The notes under the pieces: generated by a model
Told to the model about the DNA's origin: nothing
Databases searched by the model: none
What the model saw: only the letters and a program-made list of their open reading frames with translations
Position numbers and translations under genes: made by a program
Assembly: GCA_900542475.1 (NCBI GenBank)
Contig: UQNO01000014.1
Coordinates: 1 to 48,997 of the forward strand
Reading direction: 5' to 3'
From: an uncultured Bacteroidota bacterium
GTDB taxonomy: Bacteria; Bacteroidota; Bacteroidia; Bacteroidales; F082
Length of the DNA stretch: 48,997 nucleotides
In this document: in pieces, positions 16,468 through 25,700 of the stretch
Position numbering within the stretch: the stretch's first letter is position 1
Layout of the letters: each line of letters opens with the position of its first letter

Positions 16468-17779
16468 CATGAACAGCATATTCAAACGTCTTCGAGGAAA
16501 ACGCATTCTCATCATGGGATTTGGCCGCGAAGGCAAGTCGTCGCTGGCTTTCATCAGGAAGTTTATGCCTCATGCAGAAATCGGTATAGCCGATAAAAAT
16601 GAATCGGCCTTTGAAAACATATCGTTTAATCCCCAAAATCCGGTAAATCCTTATAATCCGAGATTGTATTCCGGCGATAATTACTTTGATGCTGTCAACG
16701 ATTATGATATAGTTCTGAAAACTCCAGGTATATCTTTGAAAGACAAAGATATAGATTTTTCAAAAATAACTTCTCAAACGGATTTGTTTTTGGAGGAATT
16801 TCATAATCAAATCATTGGTGTCACAGGAACTAAAGGCAAAAGCACAACGTCAACATTGATTTTTCATCTTTTGAAAGAGTCGGGAAAGGATGTGATTTTG
16901 GCGGGAAACATCGGAGTTCCGATATTTGACATCATAGAGAAAATCAATAATAAATCCATAATAGTGTTTGAACTCTCCGCACACCAGTTGCAGTTCATAC
17001 ACCGTAGTCCGCACATCGGAATTTTACTCAACGTCTTTGAGGAACATCTCGACCATTTTGGCACTTTTGAAGCTTATCGTGATGCCAAGTTGAACATTAT
17101 CAGCAAGATGGGCGAGTGCGACTGGGCTGTCACCAACAACGAGTTTTGCTATGAAGCCGAGAAAATGATGATTCATGCGCTAAACTATCAATATTACGAT
17201 TTTGACGTGAATTGGGCGTCTGTTCCATTGAAAGGCGAGCATAACCGACTGAATGTCAAGGCTGCATTGTGCGCAATCCACGCTTTCGGTATCAATGTGG
17301 AGGAGGTGATGCCTCATTTGTGCAGCTTCAAGCCTCTGGAACATCGTCAGGAATTGGTGGGCACATTCAACGGAGTCACTTTTTATAACGACAGCATCTC
17401 CACCATCCCGCAGGCTGCCATTGCAGCTCTGCAGACTGTTAAAAACGTGACGTTTCTGCTTCTCGGCGGCTTCGACCGTGAGATAGACTACACTCCTTTG
17501 ATAAAATATCTTGTCGAGAATCCCGTGAAGCATATCCTTTATACCGGAAAAGCCGGACAAAGAATGTGCGACATGCTTCAAAAGGTCGGTTATCAAGGTG
17601 ATATGAAAAATTTCAAAGACCTGCACGAAGCCTTTGAAATTATCAAGAGCCTGTCAGAAAACGGCGATGTGTGCCTTCTGTCGCCAGCCGCTGCCAGCTA
17701 TGATCAATACAAGAACTTCGAGGAACGTGGACGCGTCTTCAAAGAGTTGGCGAGGGATTTCTCGCCATCCAGCCTGTAA
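16460..17779 (+). CDS. murD2: UDP-MurNAc-L-Ala-L-glutamate ligase MurD2
   Basis: 439 residues in the Mur ligase family. The N-terminal Rossmann domain reads ILIMGFGREGKSSLAFI. The central ATPase domain has VTGTKGKSTT (G123 onward), FELSAHQLQFI and NVFEEHLDHFGT, with the conserved ENHLDxH-type motif as EEHLDHF. The C-terminal domain begins near FKPLEHRQELVG and contains TFYNDSISTIP. In MurD the last motif is usually DSKATN; here the Lys is Ile313, which fits a ligase that adds L-Glu rather than D-Glu. Together with murL upstream (overlap of 8 bases if the ATG at 16460 is used; one base after the murL stop if the ATG at 16469 is used), this matches the MurD2-MurL route. A canonical MurD with drifted motifs cannot be excluded from sequence alone. 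The last 76 bases overlap the convergent lipoprotein gene. Confidence 0.8.
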   Translation: MFSMNSIFKRLRGKRILIMGFGREGKSSLAFIRKFMPHAEIGIADKNESAFENISFNPQNPVNPYNPRLYSGDNYFDAVNDYDIVLKTPGISLKDKDIDFSKITSQTDLFLEEFHNQIIGVTGTKGKSTTSTLIFHLLKESGKDVILAGNIGVPIFDIIEKINNKSIIVFELSAHQLQFIHRSPHIGILLNVFEEHLDHFGTFEAYRDAKLNIISKMGECDWAVTNNEFCYEAEKMMIHALNYQYYDFDVNWASVPLKGEHNRLNVKAALCAIHAFGINVEEVMPHLCSFKPLEHRQELVGTFNGVTFYNDSISTIPQAAIAALQTVKNVTFLLLGGFDREIDYTPLIKYLVENPVKHILYTGKAGQRMCDMLQKVGYQGDMKNFKDLHEAFEIIKSLSENGDVCLLSPAAASYDQYKNFEERGRVFKELARDFSPSSL

Positions 17780-18462
17780 TAAAACAAACACCATTCGTTC
17801 CATTGGTTGTGTGACGCGAATTTTCCGCAAATAATGTCGTTGTCGAGTTTAAATCTGTATATTGACAAGGTGTCGCCGATGATTGTGTCTAAATAAAATC
17901 TCTCGTTTAAATAATTGTTTAAAAGAAAATCCACTGACGGCCTGATGTAAACGTCTGATTCTTTATACTTTTTTTCTCCATCGAAGAAAAAGTCCATCTC
18001 GCCGCAGGCGTAAGAATAACCGTGTTGTCCGGTGAATATGTAAACAAGGTCGCCGTTATTGTTGTAACCCGACTGGTATGGACTTCCGTAGAGCGACTTG
18101 ATACGGCTCGAACTGCATCCGAACTCGAAAGTCGGCTCTATGAAAAGGTACACTTTCACATCGACGATAAGGCTCTCGTATCCATTCGATATGCCGACTT
18201 TTGCCGTTCCGACGTTTTTGCCATGGAGCTTCCCGTCGGCGGAAACTGTAATAACCTCGACACTCCCGTCATTTATCGCCGTGTAGGTGATGTCATAATC
18301 AGATGTGACATCAATCTGGCGGTCAAATTCATTGGTTGTACCGGACAAAGCCATTACGATAGGGTTGGAATCGTTGTAATTCAATGACTTGGATTTTTTC
18401 TCCTTGCAACTATTGGTCGCAACAGCAATAATCATTATGATTATAAGCAGGTTCTTTTTCAT
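17704..18462 (-). CDS. Ig-like-domain lipoprotein of unknown function
   Basis: 252 residues. N-terminal lipoprotein signal with ATNSC, followed by KEKKSKS. Residues about 35-110 resemble a bacterial Ig-like (Big_2) domain: DYDITYTAINDGSVEVITVSADGKLHGKNVGTAKVGIS has the 'V-S-x-G-K-x-x-x-x-x-G-T-A-x-V' pattern. The rest has aromatic-rich beta segments and no family I recognise; pairs of cysteines (GCSSS, YACGEM, ICGKF, WCLFYY) could form disulfides. The 3' end runs 76 bases into murD2 on the opposite strand, so the last residues (from about KSLANSLKTRPRSSKFLY) are antisense to the MurD2 C-terminus. It has its own promoter, divergent from gcvP. Confidence 0.75.
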   Translation of the reverse strand: MKKNLLIIIMIIAVATNSCKEKKSKSLNYNDSNPIVMALSGTTNEFDRQIDVTSDYDITYTAINDGSVEVITVSADGKLHGKNVGTAKVGISNGYESLIVDVKVYLFIEPTFEFGCSSSRIKSLYGSPYQSGYNNNGDLVYIFTGQHGYSYACGEMDFFFDGEKKYKESDVYIRPSVDFLLNNYLNERFYLDTIIGDTLSIYRFKLDNDIICGKFASHNQWNEWCLFYYRLDGEKSLANSLKTRPRSSKFLY

Positions 18463-18482
18463 ATTGAGAAATATTTATGATG

Positions 18483-18490
18483 CAAAGTTA
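18483..18490 (-). promoter_or_regulatory. -7 promoter box for the Ig-like lipoprotein gene
   Basis: TAACTTTG on the minus strand, 20 bases before the ATG at 18462. Confidence 0.6.
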
Positions 18491-18521
18491 TAAAAAAACT
18501 GGAAAATTGAAGAAAAAAATA

Positions 18522-18529
18522 TAAATTTG
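18522..18529 (+). promoter_or_regulatory. -7 promoter box for gcvP
   Basis: TAAATTTG, 39 bases before the ATG at 18569. An in-frame upstream start at 18527 would fall inside this box. Confidence 0.6.
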
Positions 18530-18568
18530 CATGTTTTTAAGATTAATAACAAATCAAAATATAACTAT

Positions 18569-21430
18569 ATGATAAACAATAACTTTATTAAACGTCACAA
18601 CGGCCCGACAGAGGCAGATGTTGAGAAAATGCTTAAGGTCATAGGCGTGAAATCGACAGAACAGCTTGTCGATGAGATTATTTCTCCGGATATTCGTCTT
18701 AAAGAAGACCTTAAAATCGGTCGTGGAATGAATGAATACGAATGTATCAACCATCTCAAGGCGATTGGTGCAAAGAACAAACAGTTCCGCAGTTACATTG
18801 GAATGGGTTACTACAACGTCATCACTCCTGGTGTCATTATACGCAACGTGCTTGAGAATCCGGGTTGGTACACCTCATATACGCCTTATCAGGCGGAAGT
18901 TTCACAGGGTCGTCTTGAGGCTTTGTTGAATTTTCAGACCGTCATCAGCGATATGACAGCGATGCCGTTGGCCAACGCATCGTTGCTCGACGAGGCTACG
19001 GCGGCAGCCGAGACGATGCTCATGTTTTATCACGAGCGTTCACGCGCACAGGTGAAGGCCGATGTCAATAAGATTTTCGTGGCAAACGACATGTTCCCCC
19101 AAACCATAGAGGTCATAAAGACACGCGCTCATTTTCTCGGAATTGATGTCGTCGTTGATGACATTAAGAACTTCAGCGCAGGCGAGGAATACTTCGGGGT
19201 TATTGTGCAGAATCCCAACCAATACGGTCTCGTCATCGACTATCGCGAGGACGTTAAGGTATGGAAAGAAAAAGGCATGCAAGTCGGTGTCGCTGCCGAC
19301 CTCATGAGTTTGGCTCTTATCACACCTCCGGGTGAATGGGGCGCCGACGTGGTGTTCGGCAGCAACCAGCGTTTCGGTCTCCCGATGGCATTCGGCGGCC
19401 CGCACGCAGGTTACTTCGCGACAACAGAGGCATACAAACGCTCTATGCCCGGCCGTATCATCGGCATCTCGAAAGACGCTCTCGGCAACCCCGCATATCG
19501 TCTTGCGCTGCAGACACGCGAGCAGCATATCAAACGTGAAAAAGCCACTTCAAACATCTGCACAGCCCAGGCATTGCTCGCCATCATGTCGGGATTCTAC
19601 GCAATATATCACGGACAAGACGGCATAAAAGAAATCGCGCATCATATCAACTGTCTCGCCGTCAAACTCTCAAAAGAATTGGAGAAATATGGCGTACGGC
19701 AGCTCAACAAACACTTCTTCGACACCTTGTTGTTCGAACTTCCGGAAGGCGCATGCACATGCAAGGTGAAAGAAGCGGCGGAGAAACACCGCATGAACTT
19801 CCGTATCATCGACAAACGGCACTTCGGCATCAGCATCGACGAGACCACAAGTCGCGACGACCTCAACGAAATCGGAATGGTGGTCGCTGAAGCTCTCGGC
19901 AAGAAACACGAAGACCTCGTCTGCGACCCTGACTGTCAGAGTTTCTGTGGCATCTGTGAAGATATGAGAAGAACAACGCCATTCCTCACCGCCCCGGTGT
20001 TCTCGAAGTATCGCAGCGAAACCGACATGATGCGTTATATGAAACAGCTTGAGAACCGCGACCTCAGCCTGAACCGCTCGATGATTCCGCTCGGCTCATG
20101 TACGATGAAACTGAACCCTGCGACAGCGATGTTCGCCCTCAGCTGGCCGGAATTCGGCAACATTCACCCATTCGTGCCGGCAGAACAAGCCGAGGGTTAT
20201 CTTGAACTAATCAGTGAGATGGAGAAAGACCTTTGCGAAATCACGGGATTCAAGGGAATGTCGTTCATGCCTAACTCTGGTGCCAGCGGTGAATACGCAG
20301 GCTTGATGACCATTCGTCGTTACCAGGAAGCTAACGGTCAGGGGCAGCGCAACATCTGCTTGATTCCTGCATCTGCGCACGGAACCAACCCGGCTTCGGC
20401 AGCGATGGCGGGCTTGCAGGTCGTCGTCGTGAAATGCGATGAGCACGGTAACATCGACCTCGCCGACGCTGAAGAGAAAGCCGAACAATATAAGGACACC
20501 CTCTGCGCTTTCATGGTGACATATCCTTCAACGCACGGTATCTATGAAGACGGCATTCGCACCCTCGTGAAACTCGTTCACGACAACGGCGGCCAGGTCT
20601 ATATGGACGGTGCCAACATGAACGCTCAAGTAGGACTTACATGCCCGGGATTCATCGGTGCTGACGTCTGCCATCTCAACCTGCACAAGACATTCGCAAT
20701 CCCTCATGGCGGCGGCGGTCCGGGCGTGGGCCCTATAGGCGTGGCGGCACATCTCGTTCCTTTCCTCCCAAGCCATGTCTGCTTCAAGACAGGCGGCGAA
20801 AAACAGACGGGCGCAGTGTCAGCGGCACCTTTCGGAAGTGCACAGATTCTCACAATCACATACTGCTACCTCAAAATGTTGGGCGGCGAAGGTCTGAAAA
20901 AAGCCACAATGGGTGCTATCCTCAATGCTAACTACTTGAAAGACAGACTTAAAGATTACTATCCAATCCTCTATACCGGCAACCGCGGTCATGTCGCACA
21001 CGAGATGATTCTCGACATCAACGGCATCGATAAGGCTACTGGCGTTGCGGCTATCGACATAGCAAAACGTTTGATGGACTACGGTTTCCATGCACCGACA
21101 GTGGCATTCCCGGTACACGATACATTGATGGTCGAGCCTACAGAAAGCGAACCTTTGGCGGAACTCGACAGATTCGTTGACGCAATGATCAAGATTCGCC
21201 AGGAAATCAAGGACATCGAAGACGGCAAGGCTCCTCAAGGCGACAATATCATCTCACACGCTCCTTACACAGCCGAGATGTTGATGGCAAACGAATGGAA
21301 CTTCCCATTCAGCCGTGAAGAGGCCGGCACCCCATTGAAAAGCGACGTCCAGGATAAATATTTCCCGCACGTTACTCGTATCGACGATGCCTTTGGCGAC
21401 AGAAATCTTGTTTGCCGCGTGATGGAATAA
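18569..21430 (+). CDS. gcvP: Glycine dehydrogenase (aminomethyl-transferring), P-protein
   Basis: 953 residues, the full length of the single-chain P-protein. It decarboxylates glycine with pyridoxal phosphate and passes the aminomethyl group to the lipoyl H-protein. Clear blocks: FIKRHNGPTEADVEKML at the N-terminus, GMGYYNVITPGVI, NPGWYTSYTPYQAEVSQGRLE, GSNQRFGLPMAFGGPHAGYFA, MIPLGSCTMKLNPA, NSGASGEYAGLM, and the PLP lysine K707 in NLHKTFAIPHGGGGPG. It ends with VTRIDDAFGDRNLVCRVME. The start follows the promoter at 18522; a longer start would overlap it. No other glycine-cleavage genes are in the window. A terminator follows at 21451, and a second, divergent copy of the last 18 codons lies at 22320-22376. 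Confidence 0.98.
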   Translation: MINNNFIKRHNGPTEADVEKMLKVIGVKSTEQLVDEIISPDIRLKEDLKIGRGMNEYECINHLKAIGAKNKQFRSYIGMGYYNVITPGVIIRNVLENPGWYTSYTPYQAEVSQGRLEALLNFQTVISDMTAMPLANASLLDEATAAAETMLMFYHERSRAQVKADVNKIFVANDMFPQTIEVIKTRAHFLGIDVVVDDIKNFSAGEEYFGVIVQNPNQYGLVIDYREDVKVWKEKGMQVGVAADLMSLALITPPGEWGADVVFGSNQRFGLPMAFGGPHAGYFATTEAYKRSMPGRIIGISKDALGNPAYRLALQTREQHIKREKATSNICTAQALLAIMSGFYAIYHGQDGIKEIAHHINCLAVKLSKELEKYGVRQLNKHFFDTLLFELPEGACTCKVKEAAEKHRMNFRIIDKRHFGISIDETTSRDDLNEIGMVVAEALGKKHEDLVCDPDCQSFCGICEDMRRTTPFLTAPVFSKYRSETDMMRYMKQLENRDLSLNRSMIPLGSCTMKLNPATAMFALSWPEFGNIHPFVPAEQAEGYLELISEMEKDLCEITGFKGMSFMPNSGASGEYAGLMTIRRYQEANGQGQRNICLIPASAHGTNPASAAMAGLQVVVVKCDEHGNIDLADAEEKAEQYKDTLCAFMVTYPSTHGIYEDGIRTLVKLVHDNGGQVYMDGANMNAQVGLTCPGFIGADVCHLNLHKTFAIPHGGGGPGVGPIGVAAHLVPFLPSHVCFKTGGEKQTGAVSAAPFGSAQILTITYCYLKMLGGEGLKKATMGAILNANYLKDRLKDYYPILYTGNRGHVAHEMILDINGIDKATGVAAIDIAKRLMDYGFHAPTVAFPVHDTLMVEPTESEPLAELDRFVDAMIKIRQEIKDIEDGKAPQGDNIISHAPYTAEMLMANEWNFPFSREEAGTPLKSDVQDKYFPHVTRIDDAFGDRNLVCRVME

Positions 21431-21450
21431 TAGATACCTAACCTTGCTTG

Positions 21451-21491
21451 GACTTTAGTCGTTGGAACATGTCTGACGGCTAAAGTCTTTT
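21451..21491 (+). terminator. Intrinsic terminator after gcvP
   Basis: GACTTTAGTCGTT (21451-21463) pairs with GACGGCTAAAGTC (21475-21487) over 13 positions with two G-T pairs, followed by TTTT. It separates gcvP from the ferredoxin gene. Confidence 0.85.
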
Positions 21492-21498
21492 AATAACC

Positions 21499-22320
21499 AT
21501 GAATATCTCATCTATATACAAGATTTATTTTTCCGCTACAGGCACAACACGAAAAGTCGTTGACGCTATAGGCGACAAGTTGGCACATATCCTCAATGTG
21601 AATACACATTGTCATGATTTCACACTGCCATCGACGAGACTGTCATTCCCTGATATAAATCCCGATTCTATAGTGGTGTTTGGCGTGCCGACTTATGCGG
21701 GAAGAGTTCCTAATGTGTTGTTGAAATATATGGATGCCATTCAAGGAAACGGAAGTATCGCCGTGCCAATAGTCACCTTTGGCAACCGTACATTCGACAA
21801 CGCCTTGATAGAACTGCGGAACATTCTTGAGAAACATGACTTTAAAACCATGGCTGGAGCTGCTTTCGTGGCAGAACATTCGTTTTCGACAGTGCTGGCG
21901 GCAGGTCGTCCTGACACTGACGACATCGCTTTTGCTGAAAAATTCGCTGACGATATCGTTGATAAAATCTCTAAGACAGAAAACATTGGCTATCATGAAC
22001 CTATCATGGTAGATGGTGATGCCGATGCTTTTTATTTTCAACCAAAAACCGATGATGGACGTCCAATAGATATCCGTAAAGTGAAGCCTAAAACCGATGG
22101 CAAATGTGTGAAATGTGGCTTGTGCTCAAGGATTTGCCCCATGGGTTCCATATCTTCGGAGGATTTCTCTATAATTACAGGCATTTGCATAAAATGTGGC
22201 GCCTGTATTAAGAAATGCCCCGCCCAAGCCAAATATTTCGACGACCCTGATTATCTGTATCACAAAAAACAACTGGAAGAAAGATACTCAAGACGGGCGG
22301 AAAACAAGGTCTTTATTTGA
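21499..22320 (+). CDS. EFR1-type protein: flavodoxin fused to a 2[4Fe-4S] ferredoxin
   Basis: 273 residues. The N-terminal half is a flavodoxin-like domain with the FMN-binding loop FSATGTTRKVV and the later GVPTYAGRVPN segment. The C-terminus carries two [4Fe-4S] motifs: CVKCGLCSRICPMGSIS (C-x2-C-x2-C-x3-CP) and CIKCGACIKKCPAQAK. This arrangement is the EFR1 (ferredoxin with flavodoxin fold) family found in anaerobes. The substrate is unknown, but it should shuttle electrons in the cytoplasm. It starts 7 bases after the T-run of the gcvP terminator and has no clear TAnnTTTG box of its own. Its stop codon overlaps, by one base, a fragment of a second gcvP 3' end, which suggests that the gene was placed here by recombination. 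Confidence 0.92.
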   Translation: MNISSIYKIYFSATGTTRKVVDAIGDKLAHILNVNTHCHDFTLPSTRLSFPDINPDSIVVFGVPTYAGRVPNVLLKYMDAIQGNGSIAVPIVTFGNRTFDNALIELRNILEKHDFKTMAGAAFVAEHSFSTVLAAGRPDTDDIAFAEKFADDIVDKISKTENIGYHEPIMVDGDADAFYFQPKTDDGRPIDIRKVKPKTDGKCVKCGLCSRICPMGSISSEDFSIITGICIKCGACIKKCPAQAKYFDDPDYLYHKKQLEERYSRRAENKVFI

Positions 22321-22376
22321 CTCGCATCGACGACACCTTCGGCGAGGGAAATCTGGTGTGCCGCATGATGAAGTAA
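22320..22376 (+). pseudogene. Remnant of a second gcvP 3' end
   Basis: 57 bases in frame read TRIDDTFGEGNLVCRMMK and stop. The end of gcvP reads TRIDDAFGDRNLVCRVME. By eye about 45 of 57 bases agree, with most differences at third positions, so it is a real homologous fragment that has diverged or came from another allele. It begins directly at the ferredoxin stop codon and has no start codon or upstream part. Confidence 0.85.
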
Positions 22377-22382
22377 TTACAG

Positions 22383-22410
22383 GCAGAGACGTTTCATGAA
22401 ATATCTCTGC
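22383..22410 (+). terminator. Hairpin after the ferredoxin/gcvP remnant
   Basis: GCAGAGA (22383-22389) pairs with TCTCTGC (22404-22410) around the palindromic loop part TTTCATGAAA. No strong T-run follows, so termination is uncertain. Confidence 0.5.
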
Positions 22411-22460
22411 AATTGTATTTATCTTCTTCGTCAATGTGTGGATTGTAGAAATCCCGACAT

Positions 22461-22580
22461 TTATCTGAAGCCTGACCCATGCTGCGACACGGTTGCCGGC
22501 ATCGTTGATTTCAGGCGCAAGTCGCCGACAAGAGCTGTAAGGCCTGGGGCTGACAGAGGTGTGATGTTGTTTCCGTCCAT
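22461..22580 (-). CDS. Possible small protein (39 residues), doubtful
   Basis: Reads MDGNNITPLSAPGL, then TALVGDLRLKSTMPATVSQH and GSGFR before the stop. The region is richer in GC than the intergenic DNA around it, and the sequence reads like coding DNA. An overlapping frame (EINDAGNRVAAWVRLQ) also looks protein-like, which fits a frameshifted gene remnant equally well. No promoter box was found. Confidence 0.25.
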   Translation of the reverse strand: MDGNNITPLSAPGLTALVGDLRLKSTMPATVSQHGSGFR

Positions 22581-22738
22581 AATGTGGAACGAATCCTTGC
22601 TTTTGCAAAAACACAAAAATTTGAAAGATACGAGGTTGCTAAATATGATTTTGAAAAATAGAAAATTCCTCCATTATATTTTGGTCGAAATGACAATGAT
22701 AAAATAAAAAGCGGAGTCGCCTCCTCAGAAACAACCCC

Positions 22739-22790
22739 GCTAATGGCTAATAGCTAATAGCTAATGGCTAATAACTAATGGCTAATAACT
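22739..22790. repeat. Short tandem repeats GCTAATRGCTAATA
   Basis: About 52 bases made of imperfect 7- to 14-base units (GCTAATG, GCTAATA, ACTAATG), ending just downstream of the T9SS adhesin stop codon. There are no spacers, so it is not a CRISPR array. Confidence 0.8.
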
Positions 22791-22795
22791 AAAGA

Positions 22796-25700
22796 CTACC
22801 TTCTCACGATAACCTTGACTCCTGTCGCCTCCTTGCCGTCGCTTAATCTTACAATGTAAACGCCTTCAACAAGGTCGTGACGGATAACGTTGCTGCCCGT
22901 TGTCGCTGCCTCGCTCAAAACAGGCTGTCCAACAAGATTGTAAACTGCAACGTTCAAGGTCGCATCGCCGTTGTTCATAATAATGAGTTCGTTGTCGCTG
23001 TTCCATACATCGACATTCAAAGTGACTTCAGGTGTGTTTACGCCCGTGCAGACTTCTGCCACAATCATAATGTCGTCAACCTCCCACGCCGCAGCACCTT
23101 CGTCAACTGTGCTGATATACTTGAAGGCGATGCAGCAGTTCTCTCCGCTGAAATCATCAAGCGAAATATCACCGGATTCTGTCCACGTGTAGTTGCCTTC
23201 AGACGCTATGTATTCCAATGGCATCCATGTCGCCATGCTTAAATTGTTGCCGTCGTAGTCGTTTGAGAAATAAAGTTCCATTGCCGGACCGGTGAACTTG
23301 GTGGCATTCTTGAATGTCAATGTGATGTTTTGATAGGAGCGAGCATTGAGGTTGAAAGCAGGGGAAATGCACCACTGCTCGTTGTCCACGTCGTCGCCGA
23401 AACCATTGGCGTTGGCATAGTTGTTGCCGGCGTATTGCGCGACTGTCCATGGCTTGTTGCCTTCCACGGTGACGAATGTCCAGCCGTTCATGTCGCCCTC
23501 CCAGTCTTGGCTTAAGATAAGCTCGACATTTGTCAAGATGACATAATTAACAGTGGCTATGGCACTGTTCTCGCAGCCTTCCATCATTGCTATGGCTTTG
23601 ATTGTCATATCCTGCTCAACGAAGATGGCTTCTGTGTAAACATTCGACTCCGCCGTCGGGTCTGTGCCGTCAAGGGTATAGTAAATTGTCGCGTCTTCTG
23701 TCGAACATGTGATTTCAACATCGAATGTCTCAAAATACGTGCCTGAAGCCGCACTGAACACCGGTGTCGCCACCGTAGGTGTCACAGAACCGCCAAATAC
23801 GAACAAATCAAGGAAGAAATTGTAATCGGAACTTGCAATGTTACTTGTTGAATAAGCGCCGAACTTGTTTGATGCGTTCTTCGCAATGCCGCGGGTAATC
23901 GTCGTTCCGTTGGTGATGACAAATCCTGTGTAGTTGGGAATCATGGCTCCTTCGCCTGCTGTCTCGAGAACGATGTTCCATTCAGTGTTGACGTTGCCCG
24001 AAAAGTTTGTGCTGCTGTTATAGCCAAGGCTGTCGCCGGCTGCGTTCACCAAAGTGATGACATCGCCATCTCGTGTCACATTCCACAGATACGTGTCGGC
24101 ATCGTTTGAAATCTCTGCCGGCAAGGTCTCGACACCGCCTTCGCTCACTGATGTGAAAAGCACGCCTTCTGGCTTGCCCGAAACACTGGCTGTCATGGCG
24201 TAGTAACCGTTGCCAACTGTCACATCGTAACGTGATGCGATGATGATCTGGTCGCCGTCAGCGAGGTCGTTGAGCGAATAAATTCTGTTCCAATCACCGG
24301 CGGAGCTTGGCTCTGTGACAGTGCCGCTCAATGTAACAGTCGCCTCGTTTGACGATGAAGCAAGAATGCTTACAACGCCGTTGTACTGACCGACTTCCGC
24401 GCCGTTCATTCTCACGTAAATTGACGTCGAAGCAATGTCGGTGATGTTATTAAACAAGAGCTCGTTGCCATAACTCTCATCGTCAAGAGAAATACTAAAC
24501 GGCGTTGCAACGCTCAAAACAACGCTTCCCGCTGTTCCGCCTGGTGCAGGAAGAATGTTGCCCGCTGTCAAAACAAATGTTTGTGACGCTGATGGACCTT
24601 CGCCTACAACATGTGTGAAACCTGATAGAACGTTTGGAGTGACCGTGAGATATGGTTCTGTTGTGGCTCCAACCAAAACAATATCGTCAACTTCCCATGC
24701 TGCAGCTTCGGTATCGGTCGAAGTGTATTTGAATCCGATGTGACAGTTGTCGCCAGTGAAACCTGAAAGGTCAACGACTCCTGACTCTGTCCATGCGAAT
24801 GAGCCTGTCGATTTGTTGAACTCAAGCTCTGTCCATGTCGCCGTGGCCGGTGTCTCCCCGTTGTAGTCGTTGGAGAAATACAATTGCATATCCGGACCGT
24901 TGTAATTCTTCGCATTTCTGAATGATAAATTGACATTGCTGTAAGTGTTGAGACTGAAAGCAGGGGAGATGCACCACTGTTCGTTTGCGCCGCCGTTGTA
25001 GCCGTTGCCGTAAGCGTAGTGGTTTCCGTTGTATTGTGCGATGGTCCATGGCTTCTCGCCCGACACTGTCACAAATGTCCAGCCATTCATGTCGCCCTCC
25101 CAGTCTTGACTGAAGATGGTGACCGCACCTAAGATGATATTGTATTCTGCTGTCGCGATGTTGCTGTTCTCATAGCCTTCTTTCATCGCAATCGCCTTGA
25201 TAGTCATGCTTGAGCCGACGGTGATAGGCTCTGAATAAACATTGCTTTCCGTTGTTGGCTCTGTGCCGTCGGTGGTGTAGTATATGACCGCCTCTGCTGT
25301 GCCGCATGCTATCGCAACTGTCTGAACCTCATAGTATGTGCCTGCCTCCGGTGTGAATGCCGGTGTGGCGCATGTCAAGGCACCGCCGCCAACTGTGGCG
25401 AATATGTCAAGGAAGAAGTTGTATCCTTCTCCGTTCATGTTCTGTGTGTGGTATGGACCGAAGTTGTGATTGCCGTTCAAGGCAAAAGCTCTTACCGCAT
25501 TGTTGACGTTGTTCACAACGAAACCTGAATATTCAGGAACCATTGCCGTGGCTTCTGATGTCTGATATGTGATAGCCCATTCCGTGTTGTCTCCGCCCGT
25601 TGCGAAGTTGGTGCCGCTGGTGTAACCGAGTAAGTTGCCGCTGGCATTGGTGAAGGTGTAGTTGGCACCGTTCATGTCAACAGTCCAATAATATGTTGCT

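Larger units (their letters stand above)
22411..22795. other. Gene-poor stretch between the ferredoxin gene and the T9SS adhesin gene
   Basis: Contains a GC-richer piece (about 22450-22590) with a small minus-strand reading frame, an isolated repeat end (TCGAAATGAC at 22685-22694) and short tandem repeats before 22795. I see no convincing gene; a plus-strand frame at 22396-22707 lacks any family signal. Confidence 0.5.

Noticed and set aside
22396..22707. 103-residue plus-strand protein
   Set aside because: It starts within the hairpin after the ferredoxin gene, has mixed composition, no promoter and no recognisable domain.
22739..22790. CRISPR array
   Set aside because: Units are 7-14 bases, imperfect and without spacers; there are no cas genes.
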